Positions 11,156 to 23,000 of a stretch of 64,000 nt of DNA are shown in pieces. The notes beneath the pieces are model-generated. The model did no database searches. It saw only the letters and a program-made list of their open reading frames with translations, and was not told where the DNA came from. Position numbers and translations under genes: made by a program. The DNA is from Rhizophlyctis rosea (lineage: Eukaryota > Chytridiomycota > Chytridiomycetes > Rhizophlyctidales > Rhizophlyctidaceae): positions 124,001 to 188,000 of the forward strand of contig JADGJC010000002.1 of the NCBI GenBank assembly GCA_027596075.1. Reading direction: 5' to 3'. The stretch's first letter is position 1. Each line of letters starts with the position of its first letter.

Positions 11156-13424
11156 ATGGGGACGGAAATTGCCAACGGAGCATCACTTCCAACCACGGTC
11201 CATTTTGGATCAGTGACGGCGCAAGAACATCAGTTCCAACCATTCGGAATGACAGCAGCGAACGAATCGTCCCACCAAGATGTCATCGTCATTGACGATG
11301 ATGATGAGGAAACGCCAGGTTTGAACGGTATGATTCTATTTTGTTCTTCTCATTCATTAGTGGATATTGATTTCATGGCATGTCATAGCGAATTCATTGC
11401 AAGGCGTGAACTCTTCGAATGGCCACCCACAACTCACAAGGGATGCCAGTCAGACACTGACCTTCTCTCAAGCGGCTTATCCAAGCCCCGCGCTGTTCTC
11501 ACAAAGAGTCGGAGACCTACGAATGAGTGACCTCCGGATCAATACCAACAATGCAGCTCCATCGGGCCGCCGCCCGAGCGCTCAAGTCAACTCTCAGTCC
11601 AGTTCACACTTCGCAAAGTCTGACAACGAGACGTCGTTGTATGTCGAAGTTCGGAGGATCTATCAAGGCATCATTGACACTCTTGATTCCGTTCCTCCAT
11701 ACATGAGGATCACGCACCATGCTGTTGCCCGCTCCAAGCTCATGAAAGGGATGGCTCTCAAGCTCAAGGAATTGGTTAGTGTCGTGTTTGTGGTGTCCCA
11801 TTATCTCATTTGAATATCTCATTTGAATATCATAGGAAGGGAAAGGCAAGAAGGGAAAGGGCAAGAAAAGAGCCGCAAAAGCGAACGGTTCCTCAACTCA
11901 TCAGGCAAGTGTGGAGAAACCCCCGTACGCACTGCTTTCGTCTTCGCTAATTGGTAAATGTACAGCCTGCTCACAAGAAAGCGCGGACCGAAGGTCGAGG
12001 CCGCCTCAATGAAAACGAAGTCGGAAAGTTGGCACTCATGCCCAACGTCGTGGACGATGTGCAGAAGAGGGTCATCGCTGGTTACTTGACTGTGATGGTG
12101 CGTTACTTCTCATAGTTGGGTAATAATTTCTTTCTCGTGGGCTGAAAGTTGCATCATTAGGGTACGGAAGTGGTCGGTGCCGAAACAGTCCATGTTTGGA
12201 CCGATGGAAGTTTGCGTACACACTGGCTCTTCAATCCCGAGAAGAACGATACCAAAGTCGTTCACGCGGGCGGCATTGGTGTGCACTTCCCGCAATATCC
12301 GGGAAGGTAAGTTTGTCGAAGGTTGCCTGAAAGGGGATTATGCGTACTCAACACTCATTACTTATCAGGGACGGTCCGCTGTCGTTCCCCGAAGCCGCGA
12401 AAGAAGCCAACAAATCATTCGATTGCGAGATTCTGGTAGGTGATTTCAATTCGTAGAAAGTCACGGTGACGAAACTGATGCTTTTTTTGTATTAGGCTTG
12501 CTTGCGTGGAATCGAAAACGCTCCACCAGATTGCAACTTGCACATCCATACCGATTGCGCTGGTGTCATCACCGGTAAGTTCTGAGCATTGATTATTCCG
12601 CCCGCCGCGGCCACTAAATAGTTCTTTGCCATTCATAGGCGTCAGGGGAAAGGGAGCGAACGGGAATAAGCTCATGCTACGGCTTCGTGAGGTAAATGTC
12701 AATCTCGTTCAATAAGTTTGGGGTTTTCCGCTAACAAGTTCTGTTTCATGATCAGATCTGCAAAAACCGTTCTCACGCGATCCTCTTTGAGTGGACCAAG
12801 GGCCATTCCACGGACCCGAACAACATTGAGGCCGACAGGCTGGCGGGAATGGGAGGGCGCCAATGCCTCAGGGAACACTTGCAAGACAACCCTGGCTACC
12901 AGGAAGGGAAGAGCAGAAACGTGAGACTCGTCTTCATGTCCAAAAACAAAAAGCCACAGGCGCAATCGTCTATGAGGTGGGTGGCGGGACCGGGTGGGAC
13001 GAGGCTCGTCCTTGCCGACGCCGAAGCCGGTGTTTCCGCTGTCGTTGCGGAGATGCCACCTGGCCCTGGCTCGTCGGAGCAACCCATTGTCATTGACGGG
13101 GAGGACGAGATTGAGTACGTCGAAATTTCGGATGAGGAAAACAATGGCGACAGTTCCATCATCGTTGACGCGACCAGTCCAAATGGGGCTGAAGGCACTC
13201 ATGATGAAGAAGGAGGTTCCCTGGAAGGTGAGTTGATATGTTTTTTGAATGTTTCATTTAAGGCCATACTGACATAACCTGAAGATGATGCAGACGCCGG
13301 TTCGGACATGGACTTGCAGACCAGTGACGAGATGGAGATTGATATCATCAGCAGTACGGAGGACGAAGCTGGGGACTCGCCGTACGAAGACACTTCCGCG
13401 GGGCACAAGCGCAAGCATGCTTGA
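11156..13424 (+). CDS. RNase H-domain protein with multiple SUMO-interaction-like motifs
   Basis: Ten exons (11156-11327, 11389-11774, 11836-11904, 11966-12097, 12161-12306, 12369-12435, 12496-12574, 12639-12691, 12756-13227, 13285-13424) join to 571 aa. The centre is a type-1 RNase H fold with every catalytic position: Asp in VHVWTDGSL, Glu in SFDCEILACLRGI, Asp in HIHTDCAGVI, His in WTKGHSTDP and the final Asp in NNIEADRLAGMG. Such domains cut RNA in RNA/DNA hybrids. No hybrid-binding N-domain of RNase H1 and no reverse transcriptase is visible. The flanks are disordered. They carry hydrophobic-acidic stretches DVIVIDDDDEE (residues ~42-52), PIVIDGEDE, EYVEISDEEN and EIDIISSTEDE that match SUMO-interaction motifs. 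A Lys-rich block near residues 187-200 may be a nuclear signal. Intron 3 has a GC-AG donor. It could be a domesticated retroelement domain. Confidence 0.85.
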
Positions 13425-13592
13425 TTGTGTAACCAGCACTTCATGTAGTGCGTTGTACATACATACCCATGTTCTAGTAGATATGACTTGCAGTTTCAGT
13501 TCAGATAAATTGTCATTCGTTATGGGTAAAAGTTGGCTGTATTATCTTCCTATTTATCAGCTTGCGAATTACAGTATATGTACACCGGCCGG
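13425..13592. other. Short convergent 3' region
   Basis: Only 168 bp separate the stop codons of the RNase H gene and UreG; 3' UTRs of both must lie here. Confidence 0.5.
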
Positions 13593-14815
13593 CTACTGAC
13601 TTGCAGCAGCTCCACTAGCCTTCCAAGCCTCTAAAATCAGATCTACAATTTCTTGCACTCCTACTCCATGCTTGACCTGCGCGAAGATGGTGGGCCCAAC
13701 ATCGCGCATCTTTGCTGAATCTCTTTTCATGACTTCCAGGTCCGCACCAACGGCGGGTGCGAGGTCCGTTTTGTTGATGATGAAGAGATCAGACTGTGTG
13801 ATGCCTGGGCCCCCCTTTCGCGGCACCTTGTCCCCTCCAGCGACGTCGATGACGTAAATAATGTAGTCCGCTAGTTCCCTAGAATAGTTTGCTGATCGCA
13901 ATGGTTGAGCATGGGTTCCATATTATTGGGATTGATCGTCAACAAGTGAATCATTGGACTTACCTGCCAGGTTATCTCCTCCACTTTCAACCAATAACAG
14001 TTGACACCCATGCTTTGCCTGCAGCTCCTCCAATGCCTGCAAGTTTGCACTGATGTCCTCTCTGATGGCCGCGTGCGGGCATCCTCCGGTTTCGATGGCA
14101 CGGATGCGATCGTGGGGGAGGGCATTGTTACGTTGAAGGAATTCTGCGTCTTCACGGGTGAAAATGTCGTTTGTTACTGCCGCGATGTTGAATTTGGGGT
14201 GTAGAGCTCGGCACAGAGAGAGCAGAAGGGCAGTTTTGCCCGATCCGACCGGCCTGACGGGTGAAATTCATAGTTTCGGAACTGTTGTAACTATATAGAA
14301 TCTTCAATGAACAAGCACTTACCCTCCAATTCCTACGGTGAACGCCCTTTCTGTCCAGTTGCGTTTTGCTCCGCCTGCGTAAAGTGGAGTTTCACGCTAC
14401 AGAGTTTGCCAACGTTAGTTCCCAGCACCCTGCTAACATAAAGGCATATCCTCACTTCAGTGTACCGCCCAGGGTGCTCCATGTGTTCGTGAGTGTGCCC
14501 ATGATCGTGGGTGTGGCTAGTTAGTAAACATACGTATTTTCACATTAGTATCCATGAAAGATGACAAAGTGCGCTCAGAAAAGAAAAGAGAATACTCTAC
14601 CCGTGGTCATGGTGGTGGTGGTGAGTGTGCTCATTTGCACTTTGGGCACTTGTATATGACGGCCTGTGAAGTTCTATCTTCACTGTTTGTGAGCTTCCCT
14701 GACCTTGCATTTTGCAGTTATGAGGGGGTGATTCAGGGCGGGATGCAACGGGCGTTATGTAGTCTTTACAAATTGGAAAGAGTGGAGGAGGAGCCATGGG
14801 CTGATGCGTTATCAC
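13593..14815 (-). CDS. ureG: Urease accessory GTPase UreG
   Basis: SIMIBI-class GTPase that delivers nickel and couples GTP hydrolysis to maturation of cytosolic urease. Minus-strand exons 14815-14601, 14516-14456, 14396-14323, 14253-13964 and 13891-13593 join to 312 aa. The P-loop [12 protein letters not shown] spans the exon 3/4 junction. Downstream are [14 protein letters not shown], the metal-binding [15 protein letters not shown] (Cys-Pro-His), [31 protein letters not shown] and the base-specificity motif NKTDLAP. The N-terminus has a His-rich tract ([10 protein letters not shown] continuing into [12 protein letters not shown] across the first intron) suited to nickel storage, as in plant and some bacterial UreG. 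The start is uncertain: ATGs at 14815, 14797 and 14708 are in frame. Confidence 0.95.
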
Positions 14816-15450
14816 GTCTCGGAATCAACCGGACAGATTCCGTAGTACCCTGGCCCAAGAGTCCAAATGTCCAAAAACGACCCACGGGTCCAAGGCAGTC
14901 AAGGCTGTAGGTTATGGCATAACAATGCGGACTTCATCTCATCATTCTTTCCTTTGAGATTGATCGCCTCCAATCAGCATCTGGTTACATATCGAGATCG
15001 CCAGCTCACTACATACTGGTAGCGCATACATCGTTTTTTTATGACACAAATGGCCGGTTTTGAAGTTTTTGAGAACTTTCAAAACATCCAAGTTGGACTG
15101 CTTGACGGCTCTGATCCAACTTTCACACTCGACAAGCGCCCCCACTTGAGCGATCAAAAGTGATTATCCTTGCTTTGCATCATAGAGCTTAATATATGAA
15201 CGAGTACTTACACCGGTGCAAGGAATGTGGGAAGTTGAGAGTTTTGGAAATAGCTTTGTTTACATCTGCGTGGCGCTGGCGCAGTGACCTGCGATTTGAC
15301 TCGCACAGGCCGCAGCCCTCAACCCTGCCCTCAACGCCCATAAAACATCGCGTTGCCCCGTCGGACCGCTCTGATCACCATTCTTGTTGTTGGCCCCTGC
15401 GCTTCAGCTCATTGCTTTTTGACGAAATTTACCCCCTCTCTTACGCCAAA
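14816..15450. other. Divergent promoter region between ureG and PARP
   Basis: No gene recognised. The 100 bp before the PARP ATG is pyrimidine-rich. No clear TATA box. Confidence 0.4.
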
Positions 15451-18307
15451 ATGCCTCCCAAGCGTAAAGCTGCCACTCAGCCGGAACCCATTTTCGCCGA
15501 GTGTGTGTTTACCTTTACGCCCGCTGCTGAAAGAAGCGCAGATGGCTCAAAGGCTCAGAAGCTTATTAAGGAACGTGGAGGTTCCCTGGTGGCGTCCGTG
15601 ACCAAAAAGGTAGGTTTCGATTATCATTGCTTCAAGGCAGGCCAAAGGACTAACTCCTAGCAATTTTGTCAGCTCACGCACTTGGTTGCCCTCCCAGAAG
15701 ACGTGAACGGTGACAAAGTTCCTTCAAAAGTGAAAGCTGCAGGCAGCGCAGGACGGCCCATACATTTTGTTACTCCTGAGTTCATCCTTACATCATCAGG
15801 TAAGGCAGTGAGCAATTCATTTGATCAAAGAAACATCAAACTCATGTGAGATCAGAGAAAGACAAGTTGCAGGATGCCAGTGACTTTGATCCAAAGAGCG
15901 ACAGTGATGGGGGAGATGATACGCCAATGCCAGATGCCGCTGCGGATAAGGATGATGCCGCCGCCGACTCGAAGACTGATACGAAGCCCCGCGCTGCCAA
16001 ACGCCGCAAGGTGAAAGATGAAGTCGCTGACGAGGAAGAGGAGAAGGAGGAGGAGAAGGAGGAAGACGCGAAGCCCGCACCCAAACCCGAGGTGAAAGAA
16101 AAGATCGTGAAGGCACTCAAGAAGGGCAAAGTGGTAGGTGCTCAACGTATTAGTTCACATTTGAATGATGGAGTCTGAATTGCTGTGTCAACGTTGTCTT
16201 CAGCCGGTCGACCATAAATGTCCTAAACAAACTGTGGCGCATGTTTACGAAGACGGCGACGAAGTTTTCGGTATGCGCGACGACTCAAACCTCACGAGAC
16301 ATCATCTTAACCACTGACTGTCTTTTGGTGCATGGTACAGATGCGATGCTCAATCAAACGGATATCGGGAACAACAACAACAAATTCTACATCATCCAGT
16401 TGTTGGAGGAGGTATGTACATGCACATCAATCTAACTCATAAGAAGTCCGCTGAACAACGCTCCTAGGATAACCAAAAGAAATACTGGGTATGGAATCGG
16501 TGGGGTAGGGTCGGAGTTGATGGGCAGAACAAATTGGATGGACCCCTTTCCCTTGACGCGGCCAAAAGAAGCTTTGAGAAAAAATTCCATGATAAGGTAA
16601 TGCATCAAGGGCATTTCTGCGTGTCCACCTGCTCAATAGGTTTGATCACAGACCAAAAACCGCTGGGAGGACCGTGCAGATTTCGAGAAGGTTGCTGGAA
16701 AGGTTAGCAAACAGTGCTTTCATCATGAGCTTGGCTATCGCATTGACGGCTTCCTGTCTGTAGTACTTCCTTATCGAGCGGGATTTCAGCAATGAGGACG
16801 AGGCCGAGGAAGCGGAGGTCAAAGATGAGGAGGACAAAAAGCCTGCCAAAACACCAGATTCAAAACTGGCAAAGCCGGTGCAAGAATTGGTCAAATTGAT
16901 CTTCAATTTGGACATGATGAAAACTCAAATGGTGGAGATTGGCTATGATGGTGAGTAGGAAGAAGATGTCATGCCTCGAACGCCATAACTGAAAAGGTCT
17001 TTTTCAGCGAACAAGATGCCCTTGGGCAAATTGAGCAAAGCAAATATGCAAAAGGTGCTTGAATGCCTTTAATAAGGAGCATACATCACGGTACTGACTG
17101 ATCAAATGTTTTCCAGGGCTACAAAGTGTTGAAAGAGATTGCGGACGTCTTGAACGGTGCTGACGCCAACAAGGGAGCTGTCTTGATGGAATTGAGTTCA
17201 CAGTTTTACACCATCATTCCGCACAACTTTGGGATGCGACGCCCACCACCAATCAACACTGCGAAACTTGTAAAGGATAAGCTGGAGATGATCGAGTCTT
17301 TGGGTGACATCGACATTGCCACCACCCTGATGAAAGATGTCAAGGTTCGCAAAAGTGCCCGCACTGAGTGATTCCTAGGTCGTAAGTCTAACATGTTCTT
17401 CTCATTTAGCAACAATTGGATAAGAATCCTATTGACGTGGAGTATGGAACGCTGAAATGTGATCTGTCACCCATCGAGCGTGACGCGTCAACATTCAAAC
17501 TGCTTGAGAAGTACATGCTGAGCACACACGGAGCAACGCATTCGTACTACACATTGGAATTATTGGACCTCTTTGAGGTGAGGAATGCAAACGCATACAT
17601 GACGGCACGAGAATGGTTAGTGCTGAAAGCTACTTCTAGGTTAACAGAAACGGGGAAGACGAACGCTTTGTCCCCTATGGCGGAAAACTTCACAATCGAC
17701 AACTGCTGTGGCACGGATCTCGACTTACCAACTTCGTTGGAATTCTGTCCCAGGGCCTGCGCATTGCTCCACCCGAAGCACCTGTTACAGGGTACATGTT
17801 TGGAAAAGGGATCTACTTCGCTGATATGGTAAGCCAAATGCTTTTTTACTCGGGAATTCTAAGATATCCAAGACTGATCTGCGTCAATTTTCACCATAGG
17901 TATCGAAATCGGCAAACTATTGTTTCACCAACAGGAACCAGAACACCGGCATCCTGCTCCTGTGCGAGGTCGCCCTCGGAGATACCAACAAGCTCAAACA
18001 TGCCGATTACAATGCTGGCGAAACGGCAGCCAAAAATGGCAAACACTCGACTTGGGGTGTCGGTCGAAACCTACCCGATCCCAAAGAGGCGGTGAAGCTG
18101 GAAGACGGGGTGCATGTACCCACTGGGAAACCCATCCGAGCTACGGAAGATGCACCTTCTTTGGAGTACAATGAATTCATTGTTTATCGTCTGGATCAAG
18201 TGAAAATCAGGTGGGTGGAGATAGTCTTTGCTGCATACGCGCTTTGCAAATGATTGAACAAAATTGCCTTTAGGTATCTGTTGAAAGTGAAGTTCAACTA
18301 CAGATAG
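15451..18307 (+). CDS. Poly(ADP-ribose) polymerase (BRCT-WGR-PRD-catalytic)
   Basis: Nuclear NAD+-consuming enzyme that poly-ADP-ribosylates proteins at DNA breaks. Fourteen exons (first 15451-15609, last 18274-18307) join to 681 aa. An N-terminal BRCT domain (residues ~9-110) is followed by an acidic/Lys-rich linker. Next comes the WGR domain, with [16 protein letters not shown] and the [16 protein letters not shown] block. The helical regulatory domain starts at about [14 protein letters not shown]. The catalytic domain keeps the H-Y-E triad: His in [15 protein letters not shown], Tyr in [11 protein letters not shown] and Glu in [10 protein letters not shown]. Active poly-ADP-ribosylation is therefore expected. 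The zinc fingers of animal PARP1 are absent. The architecture matches filamentous-fungal NPO/PrpA-type PARPs. The intron at 17578-17639 was placed so that LFE joins [10 protein letters not shown], as family alignment demands. Confidence 0.95.
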
Positions 18308-18770
18308 ATTCGTTTGGAGCAAATCGTCCATGTATCGAGTGCAAAGGAAGTTGCCAGACTCGGCGATTAACATGCATAATAGGCCGTAATCCTTTTATTG
18401 TGGTGATCCCTTCCTGTCACGATAAGCGCCCTATGAAAGTAGGAGAGTTTCGGCAGTGCATTGTTCGGAACCTGCCAAGCAGGCTGAATCTTGATGTCCA
18501 TTCGTTCCCAGCTTCAAGATGGTCTTTGTGAAATGCAAGATAATAAACAAACAAATCATTCTCCAACGGTAGATAAACAAGGATCGACGAAGCTGAGAAA
18601 TTATATTGTGTGACTGCCGGTAGCTGCTCTACATGCTATCTGCGCTGGTATTGAGACTACATTGGTATGTGTTATGTACAAAATTATAAAAATACAATTA
18701 ACGTGCACGGCCAGTGCGGGGTGTTACGACTCAAAGGTGTTCATACACTAAGAATTGGTATCCACATGGA
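18308..18770. other. Convergent 3' region
   Basis: Between the PARP stop and the stop of the Pro-rich frame. No gene or repeat recognised. Confidence 0.4.
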
Positions 18771-19283
18771 TCAAACCCTGACGGGAACTCCAATCCCAAC
18801 AGGAACACAACCCCTGAATGGCCTCGTTGCCCGGCTCGAGACGTGGTCAAGCGAGTCCCGTCGTGCATGAGTATTCCGAACGGCGATTAAGGGGGGTGCT
18901 GGGGCGGGAATGACGATTCGTGGGGGAGGAGCGGCGCGGGACCGGCCAGCGGTGAATTTGCGCTGCGACGGGAAGTTCAAATGGATTGGAGTGGAGGATG
19001 GGATCGAAGGGGAGAAGTGGGGTTGCGGAGGTTGAGGAATAGGCGGGAGTGCGGATTTTGGAGGGGGACCAGGAGGAGCGGGTATATTGTAAGGGCGGGA
19101 GTTTGTGGTGCTTTCTCTGTTACTGTTGCGCTCTGTTTGACTTCCATCAAAGAGTGGGGAGGCTGCTGGTTGGTGAAATAGCATGGCCTTATCGTTCCTC
19201 TGTTCGCAATGCAGAGTCCATTCTGCGTTCTCCTCTGGCCATGGCCCTTTGAGTTCAGCAAAGGCAGACTGATACGGAACCAT
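18771..19283 (-). CDS. Hypothetical Pro-rich protein
   Basis: Uninterrupted 170-codon frame. The N-terminal ~40 residues (MVPYQSAFAELKGPWPEENA...) look ordered, with a Trp and acidic residues. The middle is Pro/Ser-rich (PAPPGPPPKSALPPIPQPP), resembling SH3- or profilin-binding linkers, and the C-terminus is basic. No known domain. Support comes from frame length and a TATA box about 100 bp upstream on the same strand. GC-rich low-complexity sequence can give long frames by chance, so this remains tentative. Confidence 0.4.
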   Translation of the reverse strand: MVPYQSAFAELKGPWPEENAEWTLHCEQRNDKAMLFHQPAASPLFDGSQTERNSNRESTTNSRPYNIPAPPGPPPKSALPPIPQPPQPHFSPSIPSSTPIHLNFPSQRKFTAGRSRAAPPPRIVIPAPAPPLIAVRNTHARRDSLDHVSSRATRPFRGCVPVGIGVPVRV

Positions 19284-20092
19284 TACGTGTTTTACTGGCG
19301 CAATTTCAAGACACGAGAGAGTGGAAGATACAAAAGAGACGTGGTGTGAAGGGCAGTGAAGAATGCTGTTGGGTCGAAAGAGGTTTATAGCCAGACCTGT
19401 TATTCTGAGAAGGTCAAAAAAAGTGGTGCTTTCTGGAGACTGGAGTTCGAAGGGTGGGGACCCCGAGTTTGTCTGGCCAGTCGCTCACTTTATCTTTTGT
19501 GCAATTTTTGACCGCATTTCATGGACGCATCTCCGAAAGGTGACACCAACCACCCAAATTCAATGCACTGACCAAATTGACCGTTCGCCGCAGGCTTTTA
19601 ACGGTCCTTTCACCAAAGCCTAAAAATCTGGCTCGGTGCCTCAATGCATTGGGCTGTGTACACAGAAGTTGGCCGCATTGGCCTGGGCCGCCACCCATTG
19701 AATCCAATCGTGCACGAGCCATCCACGTCATGCTGCGTCATTCACCTATTGGCCGCGAAGACCTCCGGTTGACGCAACCATCTTCAGCAATTCCTATTTC
19801 TCTATTTGGTTAAAGCACATGGTTCCAAATTTGGTTTTATGTTCCAAATGGCGCGGGCGGTCATTTGCAAGAACACCCCAACGACACCAGATCTATCCCC
19901 ACGCTATTTCATGTCCAGCTGCGACTTGGCCCCTCTCCCCATATATTCGTCGAAACCTTCTGGGAAAGCTACTCGGCCCGGCTTGATAGAAATAGGCATC
20001 ATACAGAACACTGTGCTTTGACCGCTTTGCGACATTTCCCAGCTCGAAATCACCGCACTTCGCAACTTTCTCATAACGTCAAACTGCATGGT
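19284..20092. other. Divergent intergenic region upstream of MCM8
   Basis: About 800 bp with no convincing coding exon; it holds the TATA box of the minus-strand gene. Short frames differ from neighbouring genes in composition. Confidence 0.4.
19384..19389 (-). promoter_or_regulatory. Candidate TATA box for the Pro-rich gene
   Basis: TATAAA on the minus strand, 100 bp upstream of the ATG at 19283. Confidence 0.4.
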
Positions 20093-23000
20093 ATGGCGGA
20101 AGAGGATAATCACCGGCAGAAGGGTAGAGGACGGGAGGACTCAGGCTACTCTTCCGCCGCCGACCATTCGCGCCAAAAGTTCGCTAGTTCCGAACGCCCT
20201 TCGAAGTCAGAGGTAAAGCGCTCACGAGACCCAGACTTGAATGGTGCACCCGGCTCTTCAGAACGTCCACTCCAAAAGCGGCGGGTTCAGAGCGAACCCA
20301 AAACGGAGTCTTTCTGCCCCTTTAGAGCTTGGAGAAGCTATCTCCCTGAAGGTAAATGGATTGCTTCAGGGAAATGGATTGCTGGATGTATTTGAAACTG
20401 TGGTGCTAAAATGGTGTCCCATCGCAGTGACCTTTTCGGACGATAATGACCTAATTCCAATAATTCAAAACATGCTGAAATATTTTGAGAAGCATAGAAA
20501 GTCGATCGCCCTGAAAATAGTACGTTGCTATGAAATGTCAAGAGTGTTCACCTCTCATTTTACTTACTCGTTTTAGGTTGCAGATCGCATAATTATGTAT
20601 GTGGACTACGCACATTTCAAAAGTAATGCCAAGGTCGACCATTTCGAGGAATCATTCCAAACGAATTCAGTGCAAGTACTTTCATGTTTGGGACTCGCTG
20701 CGCACGAGGTGAGGGATAAATGGGAGATCAGGGCTGGATACAGGATCTCATATCATCCACGCTTGCGGCAGGCCTATCGGCAACGGCTCCCAGCACTGAA
20801 GAAGGATCACTTGCAAGTCATCGCGCGCATTGCAAACTTCACAAATATTACTCTTTTGAAGGATTTGAAAGGGAATCTGTCAGGTAAGGGTTTGGAATGA
20901 ATAGCATCATTGACGGTGAAGGAAATATACGGCATTCTGAATACATCTGTCAGGCCGCTTCATTGGTATACGCGGAACGGTTGTTCGGGTGTCCTCGGTG
21001 AAACCTATCGTGCGTCAGCTGTCCTTCGTTTGCAACATCTGCGGTGCTCGCCAAACCCTCTCCTTTGCGGATGGCAAGTATCATCAACCATCAAAATGTA
21101 CAACCTACGGGTGCAAAGGAAAAGCATTCAGTCCATCGCGCGAACCTGAAGATGAACATCGAACGGTGGACTGGCAACGTATCAGGTATTGGCAGCGTAT
21201 CAGATATTCGCAATGCTTGATGACTGTCGAAGCAATTGGAGGAACTTATGGGTGAACCTTGTGAGCAGAATTCAAGAGAAGCTACCAGAAAGTCAACTCG
21301 ATGCTGGCCGCGTTCCACGGACGGTAGAATGCGAACTCACCGACGATCTCGTTGATACGGTCGTACCAGGTGACGTAGTATACTTGATGGGCTCCGTGAA
21401 AGTGCTTGCAACAGAAGAAGGTATGTGATGAGCTGTAGCAGAAGGATCAGAGCGAATGCAAACCATTGTGCATTTGGTAGGGAAGGGTAAAGCAAATGCA
21501 CAGATGTTCTATTTGTACATCGATGCGAATTCCATCACGAAGGCTTCTGGCGGAAGTTCAGATCCCGGCGCCTTTGACAAGGATTTCATCGATTTGTCGC
21601 AAAAAGATTTGTTTGGTATACGACAAATCATGTGCAGTCCAGACCCCTTTCGATTGCTGGTCAATTCGCTCTGTCCCACCATTTTCGGGCATGACATTGT
21701 GAAAGGTATTGGCAGAATCATTGGTGGACATTCCTGCCGTGGCTCCCTGCTAATGGTTTTCATTTCCATGATGTCCAGCTGGCCTGTTATTGACACTATT
21801 TGGAGCCTGGAGACGCGGTGATGATAACAGGACAGAAGTGAATATTCGGTCCGATCCACATATTTTGGTCGTTGGCGATCCTGGACTGGGAAAGTCACAA
21901 ATGCTGACGGCTACTGTGCGCGTTGCTCCGCGCGGCGTTTACGTATGCGGCAACACAGCAACGACGAGCGGACTGACAGTCACAATGTGCAAGGACTCGG
22001 AGACTGGAGATACGGCTTTGGAAGCTGGAGCGCTGGTGCTTGGCGATCGAGGGGTGTGCTGCATCGATGAGTTTGACAAAATGACTGAACATCAAGCGTT
22101 GTTGGAAGCGATGGAGCAACAGTCAGTGAGCATAGCCAAGTCCGGCGTGGTTTGCAACCTTCCTGCGCGGACAAGCGTCATTGCGGCTGCCAATCCTGTT
22201 GGCGGACATTATAAGTATGTCACATGTCCTTGTGAAGCGCATCTCCGTGAAAGCTAAGAGTCAATGTACAACAGCAAAGCGAAAACTGTTGCCGAAAACC
22301 TGAAAATGGGAAGCGCATTACTATCTCGTTTTGACCTTGTCTTTATCCTTTTGGACCGGCCGAATGAGGAGATGGACACGTTTTTGTCAGAACATATTAT
22401 GAAGGTTCAGTTTAACCACCACTCCCACGCCAATAGGAATTGTCAGCTAACATTCCTTACCTGCCAGTTACATGCGGGCACACTAAAGCAAGAGGATAAA
22501 GATAGCATCAAGAAGCATGGTACGGCACTGAAGAATGTATCTTGCTTGTTGCTTAATCCTTATGGAATTTTAGTCTTTGCCAGGCACGGTGTGGGCGAAT
22601 CGGATGGCGATGATGTCCGACAACCGTTGTCAGAGCGGTTGAAGTATGCACAGAACGACGAAGTGGATCCAATACCTCCCGGCTTACTACGCAAATATAT
22701 TGCTTACGCGCGACAGCATGTCCATCCAGTGTAAGAGCCGTTCAGCATGGTCGCCCATATCAAATCCACTGACTGATGAGAAATAGTTTATCACGGGAGG
22801 CTGCACATGTTCTGCAGAGGTTCTATATGACGCTCCGGAGGTATGAGTTTTGCGGCATGTCTAAACGTCTACTTTACCCTTCATGACGTTGGAATTGGAT
22901 ATGTAGCAAATACCGATCAGTAGATGCAACGCCGATAACAACGCGGCAACTGGAATCCATGATCCGGTTGGCGGAAGCGCGAGCTCGTGCTGTACTTCGA

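Noticed and set aside
21175..21210. Short tandem similarity around the MCM8 splice donor (GTATCAG repeated)
   Set aside because: Only two imperfect copies of about 18 bp; the downstream acceptor restores the conserved [13 protein letters not shown], so normal splicing explains the region.
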